Positions 17,302-26,746 are shown, counted from the stretch's first letter. The stretch: 64,000 nucleotides of DNA from Neisseria elongata subsp. elongata (GCF_900113545.1 NZ_FOPS01000001.1:347739-411738); one strand, 5' to 3'. Translations and numbers: made by a program. The notes: a model not told the origin generated them from the sequence alone.

Positions 17302-17775
17302 ATGACCGACTTGAGCATCTGGCAAAACGCCCCGCTGAACAACATCACCGCCCACATCGTCCCCCGCTATCACGACACCCACCGCAGCCAAATGGCTGAA
17401 ATGCTGGAACTGGGCGAAAAAGTGGCCGAAGTGCACGCCGGCAGCTTTCCCGAAGATTTCGTCCCGCTGGTGCAGGCGATTCAAAACGAATTGCTGAGCC
17501 ACATGATGAAAGAAGAACGCATCCTGTTCCCCATGATAGACCAAGGCGCGGGCAGCGGTGCGACCATGCCCATCCGCATGATGATGCACGAACACGACGA
17601 CCATCAGGGCGCGATTGCCCAACTGCGCAGCCTGACCAACGACTTCACCCCGCCGGAAAACGCCTGCGGCTCATGGCAGCGGCTGTACGCACTGGCCAAA
17701 GAATTCACCGACGATTTGGCCGACCACATCGAACTGGAAAACAACATCCTCTTCACCCGTACCCTGAACAGCTAA
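17302..17775 (+). CDS. Hemerythrin-domain protein, RIC/DnrN-like but lacking the N-terminal domain
   Basis: A 157-residue di-iron four-helix protein. Metal-ligand motifs are visible: HIVPRYHDTHR (first helix), HMMKEERILFP (HxxxE), MHEHDDH and the final DHIELENNILF. This matches the C-terminal part of RIC/YtfE/DnrN proteins, which repair iron-sulfur clusters after nitrosative or oxidative damage. Full-length family members are about 220 residues with an N-terminal ScdA/DUF542 Cys-containing domain, which is missing; the segment before the first ligand is only 18 residues (LSIWQNAPLNNIT). An AAAAAGGAA site supports the start. It could be a dedicated short form or another hemerythrin. Confidence 0.85.
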   Translation: MTDLSIWQNAPLNNITAHIVPRYHDTHRSQMAEMLELGEKVAEVHAGSFPEDFVPLVQAIQNELLSHMMKEERILFPMIDQGAGSGATMPIRMMMHEHDDHQGAIAQLRSLTNDFTPPENACGSWQRLYALAKEFTDDLADHIELENNILFTRTLNS

Positions 17776-17830
17776 GTCCTGCCCCAAAGGCCGTCTGAAA
17801 AGACAAAACCCGCCGTCAGGCGTATAGTTT

Positions 17831-17861
17831 CGGGCGTTTTGCACCACCTGCAAAACGCCCG
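17831..17861. terminator. Hairpin terminator after the hemerythrin gene
   Basis: CGGGCGTTTTGC and its complement form a 12-bp stem with a 7-base loop, followed by a T-containing tract, before gabD. DUS copies flank it at about 17789 and 17879. Confidence 0.7.
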
Positions 17862-17928
17862 GATTTCATTTTCCGCCTTTTCAGACGGCCTCACGAATCC
17901 GGCATCGCAACAAAAAAGGAGGAGCAGC

Positions 17929-19371
17929 ATGAAACTGAACGACAACACCCTGTTTAAAACCGAATGCCTGATTAACGGCACATGGCGGCGTGCCGACAAC
18001 GGCCGCACCATGTTCGTGCGCAACCCCGCCACAGGCGAGCACTTGGCCGACGTACCCGATATGGTCGAAAGCGAAACCCTCGCCGCGATTGCCGCCGCAG
18101 CCGCCGCGCAAAAAGACTGGGCGGCACGCCCCGCCGCCGAACGCAGCCGCATCCTGCGCCGCTGGTTCGACCTGATGACGGCGCACCAAGAAGATTTGGC
18201 GCGCATCCTGACCGCCGAACAAGGCAAGCCGCTGGCCGAAGCGCGCGGCGAAATCGCCTACGGCGCATCCTATATCGAATGGTTTGCCGAAGAAGCCAAG
18301 CGCGTTTACGGCGACACCATCCCCGCCACGCGCGCCGATCAGCGCATCAGCGTCATCCGCCAGCCCGTCGGCGTGTGCGCCGCCATCACGCCGTGGAACT
18401 TCCCCAACGCCATGATTACCCGCAAAGCCGCGCCCGCACTGGCGGCAGGCTGCACCTTCATCGTCCGCCCCGCATCGAAAACGCCGCTGTCCGCGCTGGC
18501 GGTTGCCGAACTCGCCCAACGGGCCGGCATTCCGGCGGGCGTGTTCAACGTCATCACCGGCTCGTCCCGCGCCATCGGCGGCGTGCTGACCGGCGACGAA
18601 CGGGTACGCAAGTTCAGCTTCACCGGCTCGACCGAAGTCGGCCGCGAACTGATGGCCCAATGCGCCGCCACAGTGAAAAAAATCTCGCTGGAACTGGGCG
18701 GCAACGCGCCGTTCATCGTTTTCGACGATGCCGATATCGATGCCGCCGTACAGGGCGCGCTGGCCAGCAAATTCCGCAACGCGGGGCAAACCTGCGTCTG
18801 CGCCAACCGCTTCTACGTCCAAAGCGGCGTATATGACGAGTTTGCCGCTAAACTCACGGCGGAAGTGGAAAAACTGAAAGTCGGCAACGGCATGGACGAA
18901 GGCACGGACATCGGCCCGCTGATTGACGAAGCCGCCGTCTCGCATGTGGAACGCCTGTTGGACGACGCGCGCGCCAAAGGCGGCAAAATCTTATGCGGCG
19001 GTTTTTCAAACGGCCTGTTCGTCCGACCCGCCGTAATCGCCGGCGCAACGCGTGAAATGGCGGTGGCGGAAGAAGAAATCTTTGGCCCCGTCGCCCCGCT
19101 GTTCCGCTTCGGGAACGAAGAAGAAGCCGTACGGCTGGCCAACGACACCGAATACGGCCTGGCATCGTATCTGTACAGCCGCGACATCGGCCGCATCACC
19201 CGCGTATCCGAAGCCTTGGAATACGGCATGGTGGCGGTAAACACGGGTATGCTGTCCAACGCGGCCGCCCCCTTCGGCGGCGTGAAGCAGTCGGGCATGG
19301 GCCGGGAAGGCTCGCGCTACGGCATGAATGAATATCTGGAAATGAAATACATCGTTACCGCAGGCATTTAG
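17929..19371 (+). CDS. gabD: NAD(P)-dependent succinate-semialdehyde dehydrogenase
   Basis: Oxidises succinate semialdehyde to succinate. The start [21 protein letters not shown] follows AAAAAAGGAGGA; 30 upstream in-frame codons are rejected. The 480-residue protein has the aldehyde-dehydrogenase fold with [22 protein letters not shown], the NAD-site [12 protein letters not shown], general-base Glu in LELGGNAPF (about 253) and catalytic Cys in [12 protein letters not shown] (about 287). [10 protein letters not shown] and the end [19 protein letters not shown] fit GabD. No gabT is adjacent, so the source of the substrate is not shown by context. Confidence 0.93.
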   Translation: MKLNDNTLFKTECLINGTWRRADNGRTMFVRNPATGEHLADVPDMVESETLAAIAAAAAAQKDWAARPAAERSRILRRWFDLMTAHQEDLARILTAEQGKPLAEARGEIAYGASYIEWFAEEAKRVYGDTIPATRADQRISVIRQPVGVCAAITPWNFPNAMITRKAAPALAAGCTFIVRPASKTPLSALAVAELAQRAGIPAGVFNVITGSSRAIGGVLTGDERVRKFSFTGSTEVGRELMAQCAATVKKISLELGGNAPFIVFDDADIDAAVQGALASKFRNAGQTCVCANRFYVQSGVYDEFAAKLTAEVEKLKVGNGMDEGTDIGPLIDEAAVSHVERLLDDARAKGGKILCGGFSNGLFVRPAVIAGATREMAVAEEEIFGPVAPLFRFGNEEEAVRLANDTEYGLASYLYSRDIGRITRVSEALEYGMVAVNTGMLSNAAAPFGGVKQSGMGREGSRYGMNEYLEMKYIVTAGI

Positions 19372-19399
19372 GCCGTCTGAAAGGCAGTTTGAGACAAAA

Positions 19400-19430
19400 A
19401 GGCCGTCTGAAATATCTTTTCAGACGGCCT
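19400..19430. terminator. DUS-pair terminator after gabD
   Basis: Inverted AGGCCGTCTGAA copies 7 bases apart followed by TTTTT; it also lies downstream of the convergent glycosyltransferase gene. Confidence 0.85.
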
Positions 19431-19540
19431 TTTTGCTTATCCGTTCAAACCATGACCCATTCACTTAAATTCCGATACCTTGGCCCGAACAAGTCCGCTT
19501 CGCCACCCAACGCAGGCGGGAATAACGATAGGGAGGATTA

Positions 19541-20350
19541 TTATTCGGACTTGCCGCAGCATTCCTTCATGCCGTTTTCGCAGCGCACGGCTCGGGACTC
19601 TAGGGTCTGCCGCAGCAGCAAATCGTTTTTCGGCAAAGAGGCGCGCTCTTCTTCCCGATGCCAAAGATGATAGGCCAGGCCGCCGAATTTCAGGTTGGTG
19701 CGGCCGAGGCCAGAATGATAAAGGCGGGCGGCAAACTCGCTGTCTTCCCTGCCCCAGCCGACAAAGCGGTTGTCGAAGCCGTTTACGGCTGCCGCATCCT
19801 TCAGGAAAAAACCCATGTTGCAGCTTTTAATCGATTTCATGCTGCTGCCTGCGAGCAAAGCCGTCAGCAGCATCAGGCTGCGGCAGCGGATGGCGGCGTG
19901 TTTCTTCATGATGCCCTGCGAATAGAAAGGCGGCTTGAACGGCACGGGCAGGGGCGAAGACAGCAATGCGGCGGTGGCGGCTTCGGTCAGCAGCACGCGG
20001 CTGCCCTGCACCCAACGCCCTTCCCGCGCCACGGACAGGTGGTCGGCAATAAATTCGGGATGCAGCACCATGTCGCCGTCGATGAGCACGATGTAAGGCC
20101 CTTGCGCCGCCGCCAGTGCGCGGTTGCGCGATTGTGCCGCGCGGAAGCCTTGGTCTTCCTGCCAAACGTGTTTGACCGGTATCGGGGAGGTTTTTGCAAA
20201 CCGCCCAACCGTTTCCGCAGTGTCCGCGCCCGAGCCGTCGTCGGCGACGATGATTTCCGCCGGCGGTACGGTTTGCTGCAAAACGGACTGTAAAACCAGA
20301 TGCAGTGCGTCGGGGCGGTTGTAGGTGGTAACAATCAGGCTGGCGCGCAT
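19541..20350 (-). CDS. Family 2 glycosyltransferase with galactosyltransferase-type C-terminal segment
   Basis: A 269-residue GT-A enzyme using a nucleotide sugar. It starts MRASLIVTTYNRPDAL and has the acidic patch IIVADDGSGADT, the DxD-like IVLIDGDMVLHPEF (about 93-106), and FVGWGREDSEFAARLYHSG, the pattern of the N-terminal/C-terminal galactosyltransferase family (Glyco_transf_7C). Its stop-start distance to the upstream glycosyltransferase gene is one base, so the two form an operon. In Neisseria such pairs act on lipooligosaccharide or other glycans, but the acceptor is not shown here. Confidence 0.88.
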   Translation of the reverse strand: MRASLIVTTYNRPDALHLVLQSVLQQTVPPAEIIVADDGSGADTAETVGRFAKTSPIPVKHVWQEDQGFRAAQSRNRALAAAQGPYIVLIDGDMVLHPEFIADHLSVAREGRWVQGSRVLLTEAATAALLSSPLPVPFKPPFYSQGIMKKHAAIRCRSLMLLTALLAGSSMKSIKSCNMGFFLKDAAAVNGFDNRFVGWGREDSEFAARLYHSGLGRTNLKFGGLAYHLWHREEERASLPKNDLLLRQTLESRAVRCENGMKECCGKSE

Positions 20351-20351
20351 T

Positions 20352-21113
20352 TTAGAGTTTTCCGTCGGATTTATAGAGGGTGTAGAGTTTGACGTATTTG
20401 GTCATGGTGTAGAAATAGTGGTTGACCGACAGTATCCATCCCATTTTGCCGTCCAGAAAACCGCGGTCGAAAATATAGACTTTGATAAATGCCCAAATCG
20501 GCCGCAATACGATGTCTTTCCAGAAGCCGACCGGTTTGCCCGCGTCTTTGTATTTCTCTGCCGACAGTTTGGTGTATTTGTTGAATTTGTTGAAATACTG
20601 GTCCCAGTTGTCGTAGGTGTAGTGGAGCAGGAAGTGTTGCAGTTTTTTGTCCACGTAGGGATGCAGGATGGCGGGATGGACGTAGCCTTCGACCCGCACG
20701 CCCTCCGCCGGCATCAGGCGGCAGACGTAATCAGGCCGCAACACGCCGTGTACGGCTTTGTTGTGGCGGAAGCGGTTTTGCCGTCTGAGCCAATAGGCGG
20801 CTTTTTCGCCTTTTTCCACCGTTCGGGCGATTTCTTCGGCCGCTTCGGGCGTGCAGCGTTCGTCGGCATCGATGAAGAAAATCCAGCCGCAGCGCGCCTG
20901 TTCGACGGCGAAGGTCTGCTGTCCGCCCCAGTCGCCGTCCATGGCGCGGCGTATGACCCTCGCGCCGCATGCTTCGGCGATTTTTTCGGTGTCGTCGGTG
21001 CTGAAGTCGTCGATGACGATGACTTCTCCGGCAAAAGTGCAGCTTTCGATGCATTCGCGGATGTTTGCCTCTTCGTTTTTGGCCAAAATCAGTACGCTGA
21101 TGTCGCTCGCCAT
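20352..21113 (-). CDS. Family 2 glycosyltransferase (WaaE/KdtX-like)
   Basis: A 253-residue cytoplasmic or membrane-peripheral enzyme: SVLILAKNEEANIRECIESC, VIVIDDFSTDDTEKIA, and the DxD-type IFFIDADERCTPEA (about 78-91). The C-terminal half (VHGVLRPDYVCRLMP, YDNWDQYFNKFNKYTKLSAEKY, then two hydrophobic stretches) matches the WaaE/KdtX group that adds glucose to the LPS/LOS inner core (LgtF in meningococcus). It may therefore be a LOS core enzyme, but sequence alone does not settle the linkage. First gene of a two-gene operon. Confidence 0.87.
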   Translation of the reverse strand: MASDISVLILAKNEEANIRECIESCTFAGEVIVIDDFSTDDTEKIAEACGARVIRRAMDGDWGGQQTFAVEQARCGWIFFIDADERCTPEAAEEIARTVEKGEKAAYWLRRQNRFRHNKAVHGVLRPDYVCRLMPAEGVRVEGYVHPAILHPYVDKKLQHFLLHYTYDNWDQYFNKFNKYTKLSAEKYKDAGKPVGFWKDIVLRPIWAFIKVYIFDRGFLDGKMGWILSVNHYFYTMTKYVKLYTLYKSDGKL

Positions 21114-21144
21114 GGGTCTGCCCTCATTCGTCGTCCGTTGAAAA

Positions 21145-21207
21145 GGCCGTCTGAAAATACGGCGGTGCGGTGTTGCCGAACCGTGCCCCGGTGTTTTCAG
21201 ACGGCCT
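21145..21207. terminator. DUS inverted pair between the glycosyltransferase operon and the small membrane gene
   Basis: Inverted AGGCCGTCTGAA copies with an inner GCACCGC/GGTTCGGCA-rich loop. It lies downstream of the small membrane protein gene and upstream of the glycosyltransferases. Confidence 0.6.
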
Positions 21208-21214
21208 GCATGGT

Positions 21215-21343
21215 TTAATGGTTGATGCGGTTGCGTTCGCGCTCTTCGCGCCCTTCTTTAATCGCACCGATCAAGAAATAAATACCGGCCGCGATGAAGG
21301 CGGCCACGGTAACGGCGGTAAAGATAAAGAGAAAATTCTGCAT
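21215..21343 (-). CDS. Small single-pass membrane protein
   Basis: A 42-residue frame starting MQNFLFIFTAVTVAAFIAAG, giving one hydrophobic helix (about 4-27) and a charged C-terminal tail (KEGREERERNRINH). The upstream in-frame extension is cysteine-rich and not membrane-like, so the inner ATG is chosen. It lies between the TM spermidine-synthase gene and the glycosyltransferases, all on the same strand. I know no function; it may be a stress-type small membrane protein. Confidence 0.6.
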   Translation of the reverse strand: MQNFLFIFTAVTVAAFIAAGIYFLIGAIKEGREERERNRINH

Positions 21344-21426
21344 GATGGAATCCTGACATTTTCGGCAGGCGCGAGTGTACCCGCTTGACGCAGGCAAAAC
21401 AACCGCCGCCCGCGCAGCCGCCCCCG

Positions 21427-22941
21427 CTAACGGATGACTTCCGCCCAGTCGCGTTCGAAATAATTGACCAGCATCTGGTTGTTCAGATAATTCGCCTCTA
21501 CCGGCCGCCGCGCCATATCGGGCGGGAAGTCGAACATTTCGGCAGCGGTTTTCCCGTTCAGATAGCGGGTGGGGACGGAGAACGCGGCAGGAACGGGGAA
21601 GCGGTTTTCACGGCCGGCCAGCACAAAGCCCCATTCGCCGAACGAAGGGACGTAAACGTGATACGGCGCGGTATGCAGCCCTGCGGCCTCCAGCGTGGCC
21701 ACCACCGACCAATAGGCGTTGGGCGCGAAATAGGGCGAGGTGGACTGGACGACGATTTTACCCTGCGGCGCAAGACGGCGGGCAACCAGGCGGTACATCG
21801 GCACGGAATACAGTTTGCCGAGCGAGAAGTTGGAGGGGTCGGGCAGGTCGATGATGATGACGTCGAAACGGCCTTCGTTTTCCTCCAGCCATTTTGCCGC
21901 GTCGTCATTGACGACTTTGGTTTTCGGGTGCGACAGCGAACCTTGGTTCAGGCTGCTCAATGTGGCCGAAGTGCGGAAGGTTTTGGTCATTTCGGGATCC
22001 AAATCCACCAGCGTCAGCTGTTTTACCTGCGGGTATTTCAACACTTCCCGCGCGGCCAGTCCGTCGCCGCCGCCCAAAATCAACACGTTTTCCGCCTTTT
22101 GCACCATCTGCATGGCGGGCAGTACCAGGGCTTCGTGGTAACGCGCCTCGTCGCGCGAAGAAAATTGCAGGTTGCCGTTGATGTAGAGCCGCGTATCGTT
22201 TTTCCACTGCGTTACCACCAGCCGCTGGTAGGGCGAATGGCTTTCAAACACCACCGGATCGCCGAAATAGCTCTGTTCGGCACGGAAGGTAATCCGGTTG
22301 GCGTAGGCAAAGGCCAGCAGCAGGAACATCAGTACCGTCCATCCGCGGATTTGCAGCCCCCGGTAATTTTTCAGACGGCCTTTGAAGATGCGGGCGGTCA
22401 GCAGCGCGACGGCGGCATTCAATATGCCGAACAGCAGGGCCGAACGCGCCATACCCAGCCGCGGGGCGAGCACCAGCGGGAACAGCAGCGAAACCGCCAG
22501 CGCGCCGAGATAGTCGAAAGTCAGCACCTTGGACACCATCTCTTTGAAGTCCGCCTCTTCGCGGTTCAACACCCGCATCACCAGCGGAATCTCCATGCCC
22601 ACCACCGTGCCGACCACCAACACCAGCGCGTACAGCAGCGTGCGGAACGGCGCGGCGGCCAGCCCGAAGGCCACAAACAAGGCCAAGGCCGATATGCCGC
22701 CGATAACGCCCACCAGCAGCTCGATTTCGATAAAGCGGCGCAGGGTGTCTTCGTCTTTGATGTACTTGGTCAGATGCGCCCCGATGCCCATGGCAAAAAG
22801 ATAAAGGCCGATAATCGAGGAAAACTGCAAAATGCTGTCGCCGAGCAGGTAGCTGGCCAGCGCGGCCATAATCAGCTCGTAAGCCAAACCGCAGCTTGCG
22901 ACAACGAAAACGGAAACAATCAGCGTGCGGTTGAGTTTCAT
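21427..22941 (-). CDS. speE: Membrane-fused spermidine synthase (polyamine aminopropyltransferase)
   Basis: A 504-residue fusion. The N-terminal half (1-205) has six to seven membrane helices (SVFVVASCGLAYELIMAALA onward). The C-terminal half is a spermidine-synthase fold with the cofactor loop ILGGGDGLAAREVLKY (about 288), acidic LTLVDLDPEMTKTF, and the catalytic Asp region FDVIIIDLPDPSN. Aminopropyl transfer from decarboxylated SAM to putrescine is the known reaction of the family; the membrane half is of unknown purpose. In-frame DUS encoding KGRLKN lies at about 22372. It is divergent from a second spermidine-synthase homologue 140 bases away. Confidence 0.9.
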   Translation of the reverse strand: MKLNRTLIVSVFVVASCGLAYELIMAALASYLLGDSILQFSSIIGLYLFAMGIGAHLTKYIKDEDTLRRFIEIELLVGVIGGISALALFVAFGLAAAPFRTLLYALVLVVGTVVGMEIPLVMRVLNREEADFKEMVSKVLTFDYLGALAVSLLFPLVLAPRLGMARSALLFGILNAAVALLTARIFKGRLKNYRGLQIRGWTVLMFLLLAFAYANRITFRAEQSYFGDPVVFESHSPYQRLVVTQWKNDTRLYINGNLQFSSRDEARYHEALVLPAMQMVQKAENVLILGGGDGLAAREVLKYPQVKQLTLVDLDPEMTKTFRTSATLSSLNQGSLSHPKTKVVNDDAAKWLEENEGRFDVIIIDLPDPSNFSLGKLYSVPMYRLVARRLAPQGKIVVQSTSPYFAPNAYWSVVATLEAAGLHTAPYHVYVPSFGEWGFVLAGRENRFPVPAAFSVPTRYLNGKTAAEMFDFPPDMARRPVEANYLNNQMLVNYFERDWAEVIR

Positions 22942-23084
22942 ATCTTTCAGACGGCCTGCGGGGAAAAGCGGCGATTATATAGCGGATACCGCCGTTTTTC
23001 GACGCGGCAGGCGGGCGGGGAAATTCCCGACTCTGCGGGCAAATGGGTTAAAATGCCGCCCTTACGCAACCTGATTCCGAATTT

Positions 23085-23873
23085 ATGGCCCGCCACCCCT
23101 ACCACCGCCTGCGCCCCGCACGCCCCGCCATGCCCGAAGTCGGCATTTCCGAAACCGGCAACATCCGCTCCCTCCATCTGGGCAGCGACACCATCCAAAG
23201 CTCAATGAACCTCGACAATCCGACCGAGCTGGTTTTATCGTACAGCCGCGCGATGATGGCCTGGCTGCTGTTTGCCGACCCGCCCGTCCACATCACGCAA
23301 ATCGGGCTGGGCGGCGGTTCATTCGCCCGTTGGATAGACGCCTGCCTGCCCGACTGCCGCCAGACCGCGGTGGAAATCAACCCGAACGTCATCGCCGTGG
23401 CGCGCGGCCTGTTCGAGCTGCCGTTTGAAGGGGAAACATTCGAAATCGTCGAGGCCGACGGCGCGCAATACGTCAAAACCCTGCGCGGCGGCACCGACAT
23501 CATCCTGACCGACGGTTTCGACGGCGAACAGATTATCGACGATTTGGTCAGCTCCGGATTTTTTGCCGACTGCCGGCAGGCGTTGTCGGACAAAGGCATT
23601 TTCATGACCAACTGGTGGAGCGGCGACAAACGCTATCCGCGCTTTGTTGCCGATTTGAAGGAAGCGTTTGACGGAAAAGTATTGGAAGTGCCGGCGGAAA
23701 GCCACGGCAACATTGCCGTGATGGCCTTCCGGCAAACTCCGGCGGAACTGAATCTCGACTCGCTGAAAAAACGGGCTGAACAGTTGGCGCGGCAATATCC
23801 GCTCGACTTTCCCGCCCTGTTCTCCGCCCTCAAATCCGCCAATCCGCACAACGGCAAACACCTGCATTTCTGA
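23085..23873 (+). CDS. Spermidine-synthase-like methyltransferase-fold protein
   Basis: A 262-residue soluble protein with the Rossmann part of spermidine synthases: ITQIGLGGGSFARWIDACLP, AVEINPNVIAVARGLF, ADGAQYVKTL and DIILTDGFDGEQI. The N-terminal beta domain is shortened, and the active-site Asp-x-x-Asp of true synthases is replaced by TDGFDG, so the activity is uncertain. Family members often occur as second copies next to a real speE; here they are divergently arranged. The start at MARHPYHRLRP is the first ATG; no strong ribosome-binding site is visible. Confidence 0.82.
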   Translation: MARHPYHRLRPARPAMPEVGISETGNIRSLHLGSDTIQSSMNLDNPTELVLSYSRAMMAWLLFADPPVHITQIGLGGGSFARWIDACLPDCRQTAVEINPNVIAVARGLFELPFEGETFEIVEADGAQYVKTLRGGTDIILTDGFDGEQIIDDLVSSGFFADCRQALSDKGIFMTNWWSGDKRYPRFVADLKEAFDGKVLEVPAESHGNIAVMAFRQTPAELNLDSLKKRAEQLARQYPLDFPALFSALKSANPHNGKHLHF

Positions 23874-23905
23874 TTTACCGCCCGATGCCCGTGCGACAGG
23901 CAGAA

Positions 23906-23957
23906 AGGCCGTCTGAAAACTCCGCTTCCTGGCGGAAGCTGCGTTTTCAGACGGCCT
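23906..23957. terminator. DUS-pair terminator
   Basis: Inverted AGGCCGTCTGAA copies with an internal CTTCC/GGAAG hairpin; between the convergent spermidine-synthase-like and yejF genes. Confidence 0.8.
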
Positions 23958-24007
23958 ATTCCTTATGCGGCGTGCGGACACGGCATCGTGCCGTGCCGTC
24001 ATCCGAA

Positions 24008-25573
24008 TCAATTTTGTAAGCCGCCGTCGTTTCCGTAATGCGCCAGTAACTGCCTCGTGTATTCGTGTTGAGGCCGTCTGAAAACCGTTTCGCAATCACC
24101 CTGCTCTACAATTTTCCCGTTCCGTATCACCATCACGCAGTGCGACAGGGCGTTGATGACCGCCAAATCATGGCTGACGATGACCATGCTCAAGCCGTAT
24201 TCCCGCTGCAAATCGGCCAGCAGTTTCAGGATTTGCCGCTGCCATTGCACGTCCAACGCGCTGGTGGGCTCGTCCAACACCAGCACCGAAGGTTTGACAA
24301 TCAGGGCGCGGGCGACGGCGAGCCGCTGCCTCTGGCCGCCTGAAAACTCGTGCGGATAGCGTTCGGAAGCGTCTTCGGGCAGGCCGACCTGCCGCAACAC
24401 TTCGGCCACGCGCTGCCGCACGGTTTCCTTGTCCAAGCGGGGTTCGTGCACGCGCAGGCCTTCGGATACGATGTCCGACACCTTCATGCGCGGGTTGAAC
24501 GCGCCGAACGGGTCTTGAAACACCATCTGTATTTCCCGCCGCATTTCGCGCCGCCATTCCCGCCCGCGTATTTTCAGACGGCCTTCCGCCTCAATCAGCC
24601 GCATCAGTGCTTTGGCCAGCGTGGTTTTGCCGCTGCCGCTCTCGCCGATGATGCCCAGCGTTTCACCCGCCTTCAATTGAAGCGACAGCGGCTCCAACAG
24701 CGTTTTCCGCCTACTGGAAAACCAGCCGCTTTTTTCGCGCACGGAGACGGCAATCCCGTCGGCCTCGATGACAAACGGGCTGTCCCCAGCCACGGAGCGC
24801 ACGTCGCGCCGGGGGGCGGCATCGAGCAGCAGCTTGGTGTAGTCGTGGCGCGGGGCGGCAAACACTTCAGCCGCCGCACCCTGCTCCACCACGCGGCCCT
24901 GCTTCATGACGATGATGTCGTCGGCAAAGCGGCGTACGAGGTTCAAATCGTGCGTGATGTACAGCAGGGTCATGTTGCGGGTTTGCTGCAGGCGGGAAAG
25001 CAGGTCGAGTATCTGCGCCTGCACGGCGACATCCAGCGCAGTGGTCGGTTCGTCGGCAATCAGGAGTTCCGGCTCGGCTGCCACAGCCATTGCAATCATC
25101 GCCCGCTGCCTCTGGCCGCCGGAAAGCCGGAACGGATACGCCGCCGCCTTTGCTTCCGGTTCGCCGATGCCGGTTTCCGCCAACAGCCCGACCGCCCTTG
25201 CCCAAGCCTGTTTTTTATCCAAACCCAAGTGCAGGGTCAGCACTTCGGCAATCTGCGCGCCGACAGTCATCACAGGATTGAGCGCGGTCATCGGCTCTTG
25301 GAACACCATGCCGATTTTGCTGCCGCGCAACTGCCGCAAACGGCGCGGCGCGGCCTGCAAAACGTCTTCGCCGTCGAAATTCAGACGGCCTTTCAAGGCA
25401 AGGTCGGGATTGAGCCGCATGATGCTTTGTGCGAAAACGGTTTTACCGCTGCCGCTTTCGCCTACAACGGCGGTTTTGCGCCCGCGACGGATTTTGCAGC
25501 CGATGCCGGACAACACTTCCCGGCTGCCGAATGCGGCAGTCAGGTTTTCAACCTCCAGGATATACGGTTCCAT
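24008..25573 (-). CDS. yejF: Peptide ABC transporter ATPase with two fused nucleotide-binding domains (YejF-like)
   Basis: A 521-residue cytoplasmic protein starting MEPYILEVENLTAAF. Each half has Walker A (GESGSGKTVFAQSIM and GESGSGKTTLAKALM), the ABC signature ([28 protein letters not shown]) and Walker B (LLIADEPTTALDV, VLVLDEPTSALDV). This is the Opp/Dpp class in fused YejF form, associated with microcin C and peptide uptake. The start ATG overlaps the yejE stop as ATGA. In-frame DUS add GRLKI and GRLNF loops. The upstream frame of 94 codons is a yejE shadow. Confidence 0.93.
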   Translation of the reverse strand: MEPYILEVENLTAAFGSREVLSGIGCKIRRGRKTAVVGESGSGKTVFAQSIMRLNPDLALKGRLNFDGEDVLQAAPRRLRQLRGSKIGMVFQEPMTALNPVMTVGAQIAEVLTLHLGLDKKQAWARAVGLLAETGIGEPEAKAAAYPFRLSGGQRQRAMIAMAVAAEPELLIADEPTTALDVAVQAQILDLLSRLQQTRNMTLLYITHDLNLVRRFADDIIVMKQGRVVEQGAAAEVFAAPRHDYTKLLLDAAPRRDVRSVAGDSPFVIEADGIAVSVREKSGWFSSRRKTLLEPLSLQLKAGETLGIIGESGSGKTTLAKALMRLIEAEGRLKIRGREWRREMRREIQMVFQDPFGAFNPRMKVSDIVSEGLRVHEPRLDKETVRQRVAEVLRQVGLPEDASERYPHEFSGGQRQRLAVARALIVKPSVLVLDEPTSALDVQWQRQILKLLADLQREYGLSMVIVSHDLAVINALSHCVMVIRNGKIVEQGDCETVFRRPQHEYTRQLLAHYGNDGGLQN

Positions 25574-26598
25574 CAGCCCCTCCTTGCCCGCACGTCGAAA
25601 GCATGGCGCAGCCCCTCGCCTATCATCACCAGCAGTAACAACATAACCGTCAGTGTGCCGAAAGCCGACAGGCCTATCCACCAGGCATTCAGGTTGTCCT
25701 TGCCCTGCGCCAGCAGTTCGCCCAAGCTGGCCTGCGAGGCGGGAACGCCCAGTCCGAGAAAGTCGAGGCTGGTCAAAGCCAGCACCGCGCCGGAAATACG
25801 GAAAGGCAGGAACGCCAATACAGGCGTGAGGCTGTTGGGCAGGATGTGCCGCCACATAATCGCACCGCCGCCCACGCCCATCGCGCGCGCCGCCAGCACA
25901 TAATCGGCCTGCCTGTTTTTTAAAAACTCGGCGCGCACATAATCCGACAGCCCCATCCAGCCGAACAGCGACAGCAAGGCCAGCAAGACCAACAGGCCGG
26001 GATTGAAAAACGACGACAGGATAATCAGCAGGTACAGCTCCGGCATCCCGCCCCAGATTTCGATAAACCGCTGCATCACAAGGTCGGTCTTACCGCCGAA
26101 ATAACCCTGCACCGCGCCGACGGCCACACCGATAACCGTCGTAACCGCCGTCAAAACCAGCGCAAACAGCAGCGAATCGCGGAAACCGTACACCAAACGC
26201 GCCAACACATCCCGCCCCCTGTCGTCCGTGCCGAGCAAATGCCTTTCCGACGGCGCGGCGGGGTCGGGCACGGTATCGAAATCATTCAGCGTATCGGCGG
26301 CATAAGGATTGGGCGGATAAACCGCGCGATTGCCGTCCGAAGAAAGGTTGCGCCTGATTAAGGGGTCGAGGTAATCGGCGGGCGTGTCGAAATCGCCGCC
26401 GAAATCGCGGTCGTGGTAAGTGTGCAGCAACGGGAAATAGCTTTCGCCGCGATACGACAGCCACAAAGGTTTATCGTTGCTCCACAAAGGCGCAAGCAGC
26501 GAGGCCGAAAACAAAAAAGCCAGCAGCAGCAGGCTGAAATAGCCGCGCCTGTGCCGTTTGAACGCCCGCCACGCGCCGCGTTCCGAGATAGGTTCCAT
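25573..26598 (-). CDS. yejE: Peptide ABC transporter permease (YejE-like)
   Basis: A 341-residue inner-membrane protein. It has an N-terminal OppC-type helix (about 20-42), a periplasmic segment (to about 130) with HLLGTDDRGRDVLARLVYGFRDSL, then the BPD_transp_1 domain with EAA-loop-like RAMGVGGGAIMWRHILPNSLTPV. The start MEPISERGAW follows TTTGGA; an ATG two codons upstream is possible. It overlaps yejF by ATGA. No yejA (binding protein) or yejB (partner permease) precedes it; the next gene upstream is divergent ribosomal L31B, so the rest of the transporter must be elsewhere. Confidence 0.92.
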   Translation of the reverse strand: MEPISERGAWRAFKRHRRGYFSLLLLAFLFSASLLAPLWSNDKPLWLSYRGESYFPLLHTYHDRDFGGDFDTPADYLDPLIRRNLSSDGNRAVYPPNPYAADTLNDFDTVPDPAAPSERHLLGTDDRGRDVLARLVYGFRDSLLFALVLTAVTTVIGVAVGAVQGYFGGKTDLVMQRFIEIWGGMPELYLLIILSSFFNPGLLVLLALLSLFGWMGLSDYVRAEFLKNRQADYVLAARAMGVGGGAIMWRHILPNSLTPVLAFLPFRISGAVLALTSLDFLGLGVPASQASLGELLAQGKDNLNAWWIGLSAFGTLTVMLLLLVMIGEGLRHAFDVRARRG

Positions 26599-26746
26599 AG
26601 ACATTCCAAAGGCCGTCTGAAAAACTGCCGCCGCAAAACGGCGGCACGGTTTGAACGGATAATTTTTTCCGGGCGGCAAAGATAACAGTTTTCAGACGGC
26701 CTTTCCATGCCCGCACACTTGCCAAAGCGTTCCGCAGCGTTTAGAA

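Noticed and set aside
21385..23208. 607-codon plus-strand frame opposite speE
   Set aside because: Shadow of the membrane-fused spermidine synthase; Gln/His/Arg-rich low-complexity product.
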